Shown one piece after another: positions 23,437 through 35,500 of a DNA stretch of 64,000 bases (positions are counted from its first letter, which is position 1; every line of letters begins with the position of its first letter). A program made the position numbers and the translations under genes. The notes beneath the pieces were generated by a model that was given only the letters and a program-made list of their open reading frames with translations, was not told the DNA's origin and did no database searches. The DNA comes from Anthoceros angustus (Eukaryota > Streptophyta > Anthocerotopsida > Anthocerotales > Anthocerotaceae): assembly GCA_010909165.1 (NCBI GenBank), contig MU008158.1, forward strand, positions 1,079,478 through 1,143,477, in the 5' to 3' direction.

Positions 23437-24515
23437 ATGGGGCCTCCTTCCGCTTCTGAGAAGGACACTTGTTGCCCCATCTGCAGAATTTTATATCAGG
23501 GTATTGTTGGTGCAAAGAGGCACATGAGCATGATGCACAAGGACTTTGGCCAAAATGCATGGGAGGCTCAGGTGAGAACTACATCTTTCGGCGTTGCTGC
23601 CCCTTTCTCCTCTCGTCGGGCTGCTTCCTCCCTGGAGGCTCTGCCAGAGTCTTGGCAATGGTTGCCGACACAGTCTGATCATCTTTTGGCTTTTTATAAC
23701 ACATCTCTGGGGACCCCGCCTTTTTCGGCGTCTTCCCCATCGATTGCAAGACGATGTCTGCTTGGCCTACAAACTTCCCTTGGAGCGCCTCACGCAGAAC
23801 TCCCGGGATGAAGCATCCTAGAATTTGTTCCTTTTTCTTTCGTGGTGGTGTCTCCATCGCTCTAGAGGTGGGAATTAGTCCACATGTGAGGTTGCCTCCC
23901 GGCCCGCCATTTGTAGCCGGATCGCGGGCTCTTCAGAAGAGGGGGTCACGCCGATCGAGGTTGGAATCGGCTAAGCTTAATCAGGTTTGTCAAGACCTCG
24001 TGAAGGTGCATATCAAAAGGTGCCTCCTGCTTGGTCGAGCATGCGAGTATGCTAGGGCTGCCCTGGCCCTTCGGCAGGAGCCGGTGGCTCCAGCGTCCGA
24101 GGAGACGATTGCTGCTCTTCGGGCCCTTCACCCATTTTTAGATGTCCTCATCCCACCAGATGTCTTGGAGTTTGTGGATAAGGAGCCCCATCAATTGGAT
24201 AGAATAGTTTTGGTGGCGAACTTCCTTGCCCGCCTCTTCCGGGGGCTTTGAATTGTCTATGATTACCTCCGTAACTACTTCTCTCCTGAGGATCCTTCTA
24301 ATGGTTTTTTGTAGCTCTTTACCCTGGCGGCAGCAGTGGCGCGGGGGAGGAACCCCCATCGGATTTCACGGGTGTTGGGGGCTAGCAGGCTTTTGACTAT
24401 GGAGAAGCCCACTTCGGGGGTGTGCCTTATCACCTTGGAAGAGGCACTCCTATGTCTTATTGGTCGCAGCATTGCCCTGTAGCTCAGGCAGCAATTCCGA
24501 GCTCATCTGTAATTC
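23437..24515 (+). mobile_element. LINE (non-LTR retrotransposon) relic with N-terminal zinc finger
   Basis: Plus-strand frames, with frameshifts, follow the order of a non-LTR retrotransposon protein. A C2H2 zinc finger (CPIC ... HMSMMH) lies at 23470-23550. A region with EETIAALRALHP follows near 24095-24135, a sequence typical of the segment just before the reverse transcriptase in many algal and protist LINEs. The start of the reverse transcriptase is at 24255-24490 (RNPHRISRVLGASRLLTMEKP followed by ITLEEALLCLIGRS). The catalytic part and the 3' end are absent. It is a dead 5' fragment. Family assignment rests on recognised motifs only. Confidence 0.6.
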
Positions 24516-26204
24516 CCATTGAAAAAGCAGCTCTATTCTTGTAGTGTGCCTGATCAGTCCACTAATCCCACATCCACTCCCCCGTACCTCTTCCTTGCTT
24601 TCCAATCCTCTCGGAAGTTAGGCTATTTAGGTAGCAAGACTTACTAGTATGCCCAGTCCTCAGCTTGGCTCGAAAACCTTAGCCTATGTCCCGAAAGCCT
24701 CCCAGCCCATCGCCTCGTCCAATTTTTGCCTCCTCCTTCCAATAAGTCCATTCACAACGAATTGCAATCCACGTATCTCTCATACACCTGGTCTCTCGTC
24801 TCTCGATCCTTACCCACTAAACTCCAGACTTACAAATAATTTTTTCATATCCTCTCAAAGTCTGGGAGACCTTTGCTTCCACTCTACCTTCGCAACCATG
24901 TGTCCTTCAACCTTAGGATGATTATACATCATTTTCGTGTAGGGTCTCACCCTCTCAGAATTGAGACTGATGGCTACACCCAAGGCCACCTAAGGAGACC
25001 AGAATATGCAGGTTAAGCAACAGGGAAGTTAAGACTGAGGAACACTTTCTTTTCTTTTGCCCCATCTAGGAAAATATCAGGAATGATTTTGCCAACTTAT
25101 TCACAGCAACTGGGTCTTTGCTCCAAAGTTTTTTCTCTTTTCCCGACCCTATTCTCACATGTGTTTGCTTGAAACAAATATGAACTTTCAGAAAAGAGTA
25201 TATCCAACTTTTCAACCTACCAAATATTTAGTATACTTCACACCACTAGTATTTAGGTCAAGTTCAGAATAGCGATTAAACTTCAATGCTTTTATATATT
25301 TATGTCATATCACTCTCCTGACAAAAATTCTATCCTTAGTGGACTTTAATATACTTCTTTCTTTTCTTAAACTTCATATGGCTAACGTACGTGACTCCCA
25401 CCTGAGCATCGCGAGTTCGACTCCCGGCGTTGGGATGTGGTTTCCAAATGAGAGGAATCTTTTTGAGCACTAGTAAACTCCCTTTGCAAAAGCCCGCTCC
25501 CCTCGTCTTGTTATCTCCATTGCCCTTCTTGAAGTTACGCTAAAGGACTAGAGTGGAGCGTAATGGACGTGGGGCGTAGTTGAGTGTTATATGCTTCAAG
25601 ACGGAGTCAAGAGACCACGAGAAGACCTTGAGGCATTACATTCTTAACATGCTTCAACAAGTGGGAGTGATAAAACCTAAGAGTGGTTAGATTAGGTGTG
25701 TTATCAGCATATTAAGAAATAGATTAATTAATGTTTAAAGTCAGCAGGTTACCCTTTCATTAGGGTTACGTCGTTTCATCAATAGGCACACCTCTTCATA
25801 ATAACTTAAGTTGGACTTACAAGAACATATATAGCATATATACAAGTAGCTTCCTTGACAAGATGTAATTATTTAATTGTTTATTATTTAATTGACCTGC
25901 ACTTAATGCTTAAGTTTATGACGAATGCCCATGTTGGTGGCACACCGCACACCACAGATGGGTCCGAACCGTGGTGGCCGCCTTCCGCCGTTCTTTATCC
26001 TTCACCTGGTTGATCGTCAACTCCTCCACCCTCTTCATTACCCGTTCCAGATCTTCCCTCAACCCCGCTACTTCTTTCAAAGGAGCTGGTCAGGAACCTC
26101 TCGCCGGAAGTGCTGAGCCTGGAGGTGTCACCTTCCGGCGTTTTGACGGTGAGGAAGGCCCAGCGCCTTTGCACTTTCTCCCGCACGCGGCTTCTGCAAA
26201 CATG
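24516..26204. other. AT-rich intergenic region with a weak gag-like relic
   Basis: Mostly featureless AT-rich DNA. On the minus strand at about 26200-25935, a frame contains a coiled-coil-like stretch (LREDLERVMKRVEEL) and ends in CAVCHQHGH, which could be part of a retroelement gag zinc knuckle. A box B-like sequence lies near 25410 (see findings). No gene is supported. Confidence 0.4.
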
Positions 26205-26415
26205 TGTTAAAGTAGTAGCATCCGCCCTTAGGGCATGTTTGATTCTTTAGCGATTTTAAGAACTCAAGCGTTTTAGCCGAGCAGGCATCACCGAACGGTT
26301 ACAAAAAAAGCGTTTGGGCACAACGAGCATTACATCATGTACACTGCTCCTCATTGCTAATCAATCAATCCAATCTGTTTAACACATCCTGTGCCCGGTC
26401 CATGTGACCGCAACA
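26205..26415 (+). repeat. 5' LTR of outer copia
   Basis: 211 bp. Begins TGTTAAAGTAGTAGC, ends GACCGCAACA, and is directly followed by the primer-binding site. The partner is 41226-41443. Confidence 0.93.
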
Positions 26416-26427
26416 TGGTATCAGAGC
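26416..26427 (+). promoter_or_regulatory. Primer-binding site (initiator Met tRNA)
   Basis: TGGTATCAGAGC immediately after the 5' LTR, complementary to the 3' end of plant initiator methionine tRNA, the standard copia primer. Confidence 0.92.
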
Positions 26428-27032
26428 AGGCGCCACAGCATGTCTGCTAGCCCTGTCCTAGAATCATGAAGAATAACCCTCTCTAACATGCCAGGTTCTA
26501 AGAAAAAGCAACCCCAACTCAAACGGGCAAATAGGGATGCCCAGAATTTGGAATCTCTACGATTCCATAGAGAACAGAGATTCTTAAAAGAGGCTCATGA
26601 AGATGTACTAATCTACGCATGGACTAGAGTTTCTGGCATCCTGCTTCTTATAGGGGAAGAATTGCTGTTAAGGGGATACCTTGACCTCTGTATGACTTGT
26701 CCTATATCCGTGCCTTTCTCTTCAAAGAACCATGAAAAGAGAACTCTGCTCCACACTGGACGTAATCGCTCCTATCTCTCATGCACATTGGCGAAGTGTC
26801 ACATCCTCGCTTAGGGTCCTTGTCGCCAAAGACGGTTTCTTCACGCTCCCACTGTGAAGAAATCACAAACCTCCACAATTTCGTGATAGAGAAATTAACA
26901 AAGCTGGACCAACCACACGCACACATTAAATTCCCTCAAAGAACATATAGAGTCCTGATCACCATGCAGATAGAAATATCTACCCTACTCAGAAACACAA
27001 TATTTAGCGTTTAGAGACTAAACACACACAAG

Positions 27033-27775
27033 ATGTCAACCTCCCACCTCTCCCTGTCCAAGGAGGACAAGTTTGACGGCCAGCAACATAATTTCCCCAC
27101 TTGGAAATTTCGGATCACCAATATCCTTAAAGAGCGCAAGCTATGGGGCTACGCAGGGTTGGCACACCCCACCCCATAGCTTGCCACAATGCACGTATGA
27201 GAAAGAAGAATGGGAGGACTACAACCAACAAGCCAAAATGTTCTCATGCAAAGCATGAAGAAGGCACCATTGGAGGGGATGCCAGCAGAGGCACGGCAAC
27301 AGCTGCACGAAATCTACGACGCCTACGACATCATGCACACCATACACACTATCAAGAGCTACCTCAGTCTTCGCATGGCAGAGGGCGACCATGTGGACCA
27401 CCACGCAATGGTGTTTCGAGGCTGGACCGTGAAATTCTAGGCCCTCGGATTCAACATCCCCGAGAGCTCCTAGCCGCACCGCTATCCACATTACAATCGG
27501 CGTCGCATGAGCTTACAGTGAATTCAACCCCTCACCAACAAGGTTTTAAGTGCCATGCTTACAGAGGAAGGCCGGAAAGTATTTGCTGAGCCTCCTCCAG
27601 GCTTTCACGTGACGAGGCGGAACAGAGTCGTGGAAGAGGCTCCTTCCGAGGCACCATGCGGCACAAATAGAGGACGGGTACATTCCCCACCGAAAGGCAA
27701 TTTCAACCCATCGTGGAAGCCAATTTATGCGGTATTGTAAAATACCCGGACACACATATGAAGAATGCCGAAGCG
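27033..27775 (+). pseudogene. gag of outer copia (broken)
   Basis: Starts MSTSHLSLSKEDKFDG with the typical copia gag opening (FDG ... FPTWKFRITNILKERKLWG), followed by an alpha-helical core in changing frames (EARQQLHEIYDAYD, SYLSLRMAEGD) and a C-terminal zinc knuckle near 27725-27771 (RYCKIPGHTYEEC, first Cys replaced by Met). Several stops and frameshifts show it is not functional. Confidence 0.8.
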
Positions 27776-27929
27776 GTTAGGATCTTCTAACACCATGTAA
27801 ATCGCATTCGCTAACTCGCCTTAACCATGCAGGCACTCTAAGGCTTTCCTCGCTCACATTGACCACGACCCTCAACTTGCTAGCACACCCTCGGCTCTTG
27901 TAGCCTCCTACTTATCTCGCAACATGCCC

Positions 27930-28213
27930 GTATATTGACTCCGAGCCTCCCAACATATGACTCCCACGGGGAATACTTCACTAAATAACACCTACAAGAT
28001 GTACCGAATTTTGTCGTGACAATTCTAAACACCACATACTTGGGCTTGGATCAAGAGACCTCAATGTCCAACCAACTCAACCTCGCAGATTTGGATGTCC
28101 GTCTAGTACCTGGCCTCACCAAAAATCTTTTCTCAGTTCGAAAGGTTGATCGTCACATGCCTGCTTTGGAAACGCCATTGTGTCATTGAAACACCACAAG
28201 CATGACGCCACAG
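27930..28213 (+). pseudogene. Protease region of outer copia (broken)
   Basis: At 27937 the copia aspartic protease signature (an Asp-Ser-Gly-Ala-Ser box) is present but missing one base, so the frame is lost. Downstream, LVPGLTKNLFSVRKVD (near 28110) is the conserved block between protease and integrase. The CACTA element interrupts the frame at 28214. Confidence 0.75.
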
Positions 28214-28985
28214 TACTACTAGGAAAACGTGTCCTTTACAGGAATTTACTACGGACATTACTGCATCATTACACGAGTAAAATGCCCGTAAACACATAGC
28301 ATTAATTTCGTGGTAATGTCTTCACACCGTATACCATGGCTATATACCGTATTCAGACATGACATATGTACATACGATATACTTACGAGTTGACCGAGTA
28401 CATCGCTTAGGGTTTAACTACGCTCACTTTACAACAACAATTACTACGTGATCTACAACGGCATTTACAACAACTGTAATCGTGGTTAATAAAATATGGT
28501 TAAGTAACCAATGTGAATTAACTCAAGTTTATTAACTGAAGTTAAATAACAGTAGTTTATAAACCATAGTTATGTAACCATGGTTAGGTTAATCAGTGAA
28601 CTGTAGTTATAACGGGCCGTTGTAAAACACCTGGCTGCAAAATAAGGCGTAGTAAAAATCTGATGTAATCAGGACCGTAGTAAAGTAAATACGGATTTAT
28701 ATTGCTGTAGTAAAGTGCACTCTGTTGTAGTAAAATGAAAATGAAGTGCTAGGCGGGTGTGTGGTTATGGGGTACCGAATTCGGGATTGCACCTACATCC
28801 TACAATATATTAGACTCCCAACATGCTACACGGGCATCTAAGAATTTTCTCCACCCAGCACCTCAACTCAAAGACCGTGCCCCAAAGGTTTGCCACCTGC
28901 AAAAAGAGAACCACGAACTTAAATCAGTTCAAGTTCACAGAACTTCAGGCTATCACAAATAGACACAATAGTCCTGGACAACGAC

Positions 28986-29460
28986 CTAACCAGAATCATG
29001 CTCAAGCATCCTCAGCTTGTCTTGCAACTTTATGGGAAGATAATGCCCCACCATCCACCCGTCATCTATGACATTCTGCTTTAGGATGGCCTCCATGACC
29101 TTCTCATCGCACTCCTTGATGGAATAGCCTGCATCCTTCAACAAGGTCCACACATTAATCGCCTTGTCCTTCTGCCCCTTTGAGTCCACTTGCAGACCCA
29201 AAGCTGGAGTTCTAGTTCCAGACTGCATCCAAAACTCTTTCAACTTTATAAGCCAAGCCCCATGATTGGGTATCGCATTCATCGGTTGGGTAACCTGCCT
29301 CAACCAACTGGTTTCACACGTTAATAGCAGTGTCAATCCCCTGTGAGTTAACCTGTGGACCCAAAGCAGGACTTGTGATTTTGGAATTCATCCAAAACGC
29401 TGCAGCTTCACCAGCCAATTTCCGTGAACTGTACCAACAGCTCTGATCTCATCCACGGTT
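28986..29460 (-). other. Unrecognised repeated-domain coding fragment inside CACTA
   Basis: On the minus strand an open frame (29336-28986) contains TPALGLQVDSKG, AINVWTLLKDAGYSIKECD and DDGWMVGHYLPIKLQDKL. The adjoining upstream sequence (about 29460-29290), interrupted by a stop, repeats the pattern as SPALGPQVNSQG, AINV, NQLVEAGYPTDECD. This is a tandem ~50-residue protein repeat. I do not recognise the family. It may be a piece of a host gene captured by the transposon or part of its own decayed genes. Confidence 0.5.
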
Positions 29461-30176
29461 GGCTCCCTCCCAAACTTTCCTCTGAACCTATCCAGAAAAC
29501 CACGCTGCCCCCATGGCCAAAGCATGTGTAGGTATTGCTACCTGTATCCTTCACCCTCTTCATGGCACCCTCCTCCCTAGCACAAAATAGAAAGTTCAAC
29601 TGCTTTGATCATGCGGCAGCACCTACGGTCCCCTATGCCCTAGGATTGAGAAACACAGCACAGCAAAACTCCAGCTCACATGCAAAGCTTGTAGCACACG
29701 GCCTCGCTCACTCGCGATGCCAGATTGAAAATCAAAGCAAATGCAGCAAGAGCAAAACCCTGCTGTTCGAAACTTTCAAACGCAATCAGTCCTGGATAGG
29801 GCTCCAAATTGGACACACAGTATACCATTAGACTCGCCTCATCAAGGCGAGCAGTTTGGTATAAGAATCAACGGCAACCGACCTGTAACGCGGGCGCTAT
29901 GACCCTGGAAGGTTGGAAACCCCAAACTTGTTGGATTGCTGTGGCTGCAACGCTGCTGCGGCTAGTGAGGCGGGGAGGTGGTGCCTTGCTGTGGGTGCGT
30001 AGCCACCTGCTCTAAGCCCAGACGCACTCAGATCTCGCAGTTAGTCGTCGAAGTGACATGAAATCTGCTCACGTGCAGGTTTCTAGGAGTCGTGGGAACG
30101 ACTTTGTTGATGGGCTGCCTGCACCAGGCAGCTTGAGTCGGGTAAGTCGCACCTGGCACTGCCGGGACACGAAACA

Positions 30177-30539
30177 TCAATCCTTGCAACCCTTGAGCCC
30201 AAATCTGGCTGGAACAACGAAAGCACTTGAGTTTCTAAGATAGCTGCAGGCACTCTCCTTGGCGCGACTTCGACGACTAGCTGCCCATCTCCATCTCCAG
30301 GGTTTAGCGTGGCGGCCATGGCTGGCGTCAGCGATTCTGGTGCGGCTTGCCTCTGAGTCATGATACGAGACGAAGGGTTTTCCATACACTTGTACAGCGT
30401 CTCCCTTGACCGCGGTGTGAAACGCCGGCGGAAATGACTCATAGTCAGGACTTCCCGCCATTAGGTTGAGCAGGAATTTCGCAGCACTCGCCAGCGTGTT
30501 TTTGCATGATGTTTTTGCTCTGGTGGGAATGGAGCTCAA
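30177..30539 (-). other. Unrecognised 120-residue open frame inside CACTA
   Basis: Open frame starting MSSIPTRAKTSCKNT with a middle part FPPAFHTAVKGDAVQVYGKP. No family is recognised and there is no supporting splice or homology evidence. It may be a captured gene fragment or chance. Confidence 0.25.
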
Positions 30540-30574
30540 ACCCTGGATATGGCTTGGTGAATTAGCACATTATC

Positions 30575-31665
30575 ATTGCATTTATAGCCTTCTTCTTCCT
30601 TGGATATCGGTGATAATAGGACTTTACCCGAACCCTAGACCTCAAGCTAGCATATTCCATGCGAATCCGAAGCCCAAGGTTACTTTAACCAAACCCTAAC
30701 CCTCATCCGACATATTCAACTCGATTTTGAAGGCCAAGGTTAATTTGACCCAAACCCTAATCCTCGGCCACACTTCTCCTCGGCCATATGTGGAATAGTG
30801 CAGAAAATTTTAAAGGTTGACTTTGGGTTGTCATCAGCTAATTTTTAAAGGTTAAGTGGTTCAAACTAGTTTATGAGGATGCAAATGATCACAAAGAAGG
30901 GATTGAAGAAGGACAATTGGAATGCACATAGTGAACCCTAGATCTTGTTATCCTTCTACGAGTTCAAGATGATCCCTTTACCCTTGTGTCACCCAAACTA
31001 ATTCAAACTTTTTGTATGACAATAAAGTGGTTGTCGGGACCATCGCACGTGGAAAACGCGTTGTCTTTGAAGAAAATATGGATGCATAGGGATGTGGATG
31101 CATATGGAGGATTTTTCAGCATGTCCCCGCTTGTTCTCGTTTAGGGTCGGCCTAGCCCAAGCCAGAATCGATGTACACCTTATTCTACTTTTTCTTTTAG
31201 GGTAAAAGATGTGGGTTATCATCAAAACCCATTCTAAATTAGTGTTGTAAACGACGTGTCTAGTCGTAAAGGGTCTTGTTGAAAACCCTACGGTGTGTAG
31301 TAAACTATGGGATGTTGTAAAATACCATTGGCATGTTGTAAAAGAACCCGTTGTAATGGAGAAAGTCCTCAGAGTAAATTGATGGCCCGTAGTAAACAAA
31401 CATGCCATCGTTGTAACGTCCATAAGCTTGTAAGTAACAAGTGCCCGTAGTAAAATCCATTTTGTTTTGCCACGTCACCGTTGCCTTTGGCAAAACAAGC
31501 CAGAGTAAAAGTTGGAATGAGGTTTAGTAAATTGTGGCTATACTTGAAAATAATACATGGACTTGAAACGGTGCCTTCAATTGACGTAGTAAACTATGGG
31601 ATGTTGTAAAATACCATTGGCATGTTGTAAACGCAATTAGTAAAAGTATACTTTTCCTAGTAGTG
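30575..31665 (+). repeat. Right ~1.1 kb of CACTA, source of dispersed copies
   Basis: This segment (several AAACCCTAA-type boxes at 30690-30770, a unique middle, then the GTAGTAAAA/GTTGTAAAA sub-terminal repeats) recurs almost unchanged at 46150-47219 and, for its last ~470 bp, at 49938-50404. Copies differ mainly by short insertions and deletions. Confidence 0.88.
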
Positions 31666-32518
31666 AGGTGACCTTAAAAATGACGACTTATACCATCTCA
31701 GGGTTAGCCACCCCTCATCTCTATCCGCAGGCACACAGAAACACAATCGATCGTCGTGGCATGCCCGGCCCTGCACATGAATCAGAAATGAAGGACATGT
31801 TAAAACTCTGCCGCTCACGGCTTCACCCTCTCACACGAGGACTTTGGCACTTGTGAAGCCTGTTCCCTTGGAAAGAGCCATCGATCACCTTTTCCTAAGG
31901 CATCCAACACACGAGCAACCAAGCGCCTTCAGCTGGTACATTCTAACCTCTGCGGGCTCTTCACCAGATCACTGTTCGGCTACACCTACTTTATGCTGGT
32001 AATCGACGACTTCACTCGATTCACTGTCATTTACACACTCAAGAACAAGGCCCAAGCATTTTCATGCTTCAAGGACTACAAGACCTGGTCAGAAAAACAA
32101 ACAGGCAATACCTTACTTTGCCTCAGATCCGATGGAGGTGGTGAATATGGCTCCACTCAATTTTCCAACTTCTGCAAGGAACACGGCATCAACAGACAGA
32201 TTACCACCCCACACACCTCTCAGCAGAACGGGTCAGAAAACGGATGAATGAACTATCTGAATCTGCGGGCTATCAATGCTTATTCATGCCCGCTACCCGG
32301 ATCTTATTGGCGAGGGGCAATGTCTTTATACGAACCGAACCATTACCTCATCCCTCTCACAAGGCACTCCTTATGAAGCTTGGACAGGCCATAAGCCGGA
32401 TTTATCTTCATTACGGGTCTTTGGAGCTCTTATGTATGCCCACATTCCAAAGGCCATCAGGACCAAACTTGACAACAAGGCCCAGAAATTCCTGTTCATA
32501 GGCTTCACCGATGGTATT
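31666..32518 (+). pseudogene. Integrase region of outer copia (broken)
   Basis: Begins with the zinc-binding pre-integrase part (DFGTCEACSLGKSHRSPFP near 31830-31890) and continues into the retroviral-type integrase core: VIDDFTR at 31995, SDGGGEYGS near 32125, HTSQQNGSENG near 32210, then the C-terminal block YEAWTGHKPDLSSLRVFG and KFLFIGFTD near 32500. The catalytic Asp, Asp and Glu positions are recognisable, but stops and frameshifts break it. The inner copia interrupts it at 32519. Parts of this stretch are copied elsewhere in the window. Confidence 0.85.
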
Positions 32519-35500
32519 TGTAGCATTTTGAGATATCAGATCGACAGATCACGTGCACACAAAACTTGCAACATGAGAATGTATATATTTTTGGGAAGGG
32601 AACACATACAACAAGTCCAAGTCTCACAAAGCATAACGGAAAACTAACTAAAGAGTGCCCTAATGACAAACCCTATGTATATTGCAATGAACAAATAAAC
32701 CATCATATTTCTAACACCCCTCTCATTGAATATACGATATATTAGCAAAATGACGATTAAACCAAAGTAATTGTCAAACTCTAATTAGGGCGTGTACACA
32801 CTAAAGCGGTGATCGTCTTCGCCGCTCACGCCACTCCTCCTGTGTCTCCAGCTCGACTGCGCACACGCCTCTGCTTCGTGATGTCTGGTTCTAGGGCAGC
32901 TCCCATTGACCTATCTGCTTCTGAGGACACTCCGCCAGCTGAGGAAATCCATAGCGCATCAGAGGACGAGGTTCAAACACAGGAAATGGAAGACGCCACT
33001 CCGCTGCCTGTTGTTGCAATCTCCGGCATGGCGGCTCGACGCACATTCCGCAAGTGCCTCGCATTTTGCTCCTCCTGCCCTATCCATCCAAGGAGGCTAT
33101 ACGCAAGATGACAGAGGTGCCGCTCGACATCGCGGAGATGCTGCAGAGTGCAAATGAGAGGGAGGCAAGCTGTGAGGTTGCTTATCTCAGCCGCAGCATC
33201 TTCCAAATGTACCGCTCCCCTGCTACAACTATGCTAAGACGCGACAGAGAAACCGGGCTGTAAGGACCGGACATGGTAATTCCCGAGAACTATGAGCCCG
33301 AGACTTCAAGCTGCCTCTAGGTCACCTGTACAAGATGAGAAGGGTGGATGAGAGCAACGATCCGATCTGGAACACCAAGTTTATATCTCTCCTATCTCAA
33401 AGGTGACCATGCATAAAACGGTGGAGATGGGGAGGAGGACAGGGATGGAAACTTTGTGTCCTATTATGGTAAGATTTCAGCATGTCTAATTTGTATGCTT
33501 ACTTGTTGTTGTGGTTTGACATCGTTAACAAATACATCGGATGTCCAGATCACGAGAGAGGATGGCCGAGGAGTCATGGTCCGGATGGACGAGAACGAAG
33601 ACGTATCGGCGAGGCAAGCCCGACTTTGACTCTAATTTCCATTGAGCTCACCGTAACGAGCAAGAGAGGAAAGTCTAGGGCTCCCCTCACCTCAAGGCTC
33701 GAGGAATCGACCACTTTAAGGGATAGTCACATAAGTAGAGGCTAATATTAAGTGAACCGCTTGTCCACTCCTCGACAAACTCTTTTCTTGCTTTGTGGGA
33801 CACGTTTGATGTGTGAAGTGGTTCTAAGACACCCAAGGCCTCTTTGAATTGATAATGCTTCGCCTAGGTAAGGATTTGGTAAGTATGTCCGCAGATTCGA
33901 TTCTGCGGCACATATTCCGCTTTAACTGTTTGGTCTCAAAGCATCGTATGAAGTGATGGTGAACTTCCACATGCTTGGTTCTAGCATGAAATCGGATTTT
34001 GTGCCAATGCTAGTGGCATCGATTGTCACAATATATCACGGTTGGTTCTTTCGTGGTTGTCCAAGATCACCAACAACCTTCGCAGACCATATTTCCTTTT
34101 CGACGCGGAATACCGCCTCCGCCGATGAAAGAGATACGGATGTTTGCTTCTTTGAAGACCATGTCGCTCCACCGCAAGTAAGAAGGCATAGGCGTAAACA
34201 GACCTTCTCTCGATCGCTGCCCTCATCGAAGACCAACAAGTGTGAGTTCCTCACCTTCATATCGCTTGGTATAATGTATACCATGATCGCTCGTCCCTTT
34301 AAGATATCGCAATATACGTTTTGCAATGACGGTGTGTCTTTCCCGGATTTTGATATGCGAAACCATACTCACCGGAAGAGCTACATCGACGATCATTATT
34401 GGAGCAATAAATTAAAGAACCAAGCTTGGGCATAGGGACCTCCATCTCGTCAAGATCGCCATCGGAGACCGAGGCGTCAACTTGCTTCCGGCCTCAAGAG
34501 GTGTTGTTTTGCCTCCCGAAGCTTATATTTATAAAGCATGTCCAAGATATATTTCTGATGAATCACGAGTGTACCGCTTTGTGGTCTCTCAGACATGTGC
34601 CAAGGCGAGGGACAACTCCCCAACATCTACCATTTCAAAGCGACTAGACAAGAAGCCCTTTACTTTGGTAATTCCCTCCGTGTCATCCCTAACGATACAA
34701 TCATCTACATATGGCTAATATGACAAAACCCGTTTGCTCTTGCATAAGATAGACATTTGTATCACCGTGCTTTTAAGAAAACCTAGACCTAAGAGAAATT
34801 CATCTATGCACTCATACCATGCACTGCTTTAAACCGTAGATTGTCTTAGGAGCATGACCCAATCCTCCTTTCCTTCAACCTCAAACCCCTCGTGTTGCAT
34901 GAATATGTCTTCCTCTAACTTCCCATGTAAAAGGCGGTCTTGACATCCATCGATGGATGAAAAGGCCAAAGAATGCGAACATGGAGAAGAGAACCCCGAG
35001 GGACCGAGACTTGACGACTAAAAGTGTCAATCTAAGCCGGACCTGTGAGAAACCTCGAGCAACTAACGGCCTTATACTTGGAGATAGAGCCATCCGCCTT
35101 ATATTTCAACTTGAACACCCACTTGAGGTGACAATTTTCCTCCCGAGGCGGAGGAACTATCTTCCAGGTGTTATTGTGTATCAACGAATCATACTCGAGT
35201 TGATTGCAGCTTGCCAAAGCTTGGCCTCTAGCCCACTAAGCCTTCCTTGTAGCTTTGGGGTTCATGACTGTTCAAAGGCCAAGGTAACCATGTCGACCAC
35301 CACTTCATCTGGAACCATGGGGTCCGGGTACCTTCCTCAAGTCTTCACTGCGGTAAGGAGGTTCCCAGTTCTCACGTGATCGGTGCACTCGAGCCGACCG
35401 CCTAAGTGGTGCGGTTGAGGCTGCATGACGTACTCAGGATCATCGTCAAACCAATCGATTTGAATATGACCAGTGAATCGAGCTCATCACCGGACGAGCA

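Larger units (their letters stand above)
28214..31665. mobile_element. CACTA (En/Spm-type) DNA transposon inserted in the copia
   Basis: 3452 bp with inverted termini. The left end is ACTACTAGGAAAA from 28215 (first base T instead of C), and the right end is the exact reverse complement finishing CTAGTAGTG at 31665. Near both ends are the sub-terminal repeats typical of CACTA elements, here GTAGTAAAA/GTTGTAAAA motifs (dense at 31250-31650 and in other forms at 28250-28750). The copia frame before and after the element is continuous if the element and a 3 bp CAG-type duplication are ignored, so insertion at this point is well supported. No CACTA transposase was recognised, so it is probably non-autonomous. 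Confidence 0.85.

Noticed and set aside
25376-25450. Functional tRNA gene
   Set aside because: Acceptor, D and anticodon stems cannot be formed. Only a T-loop-like motif is present.
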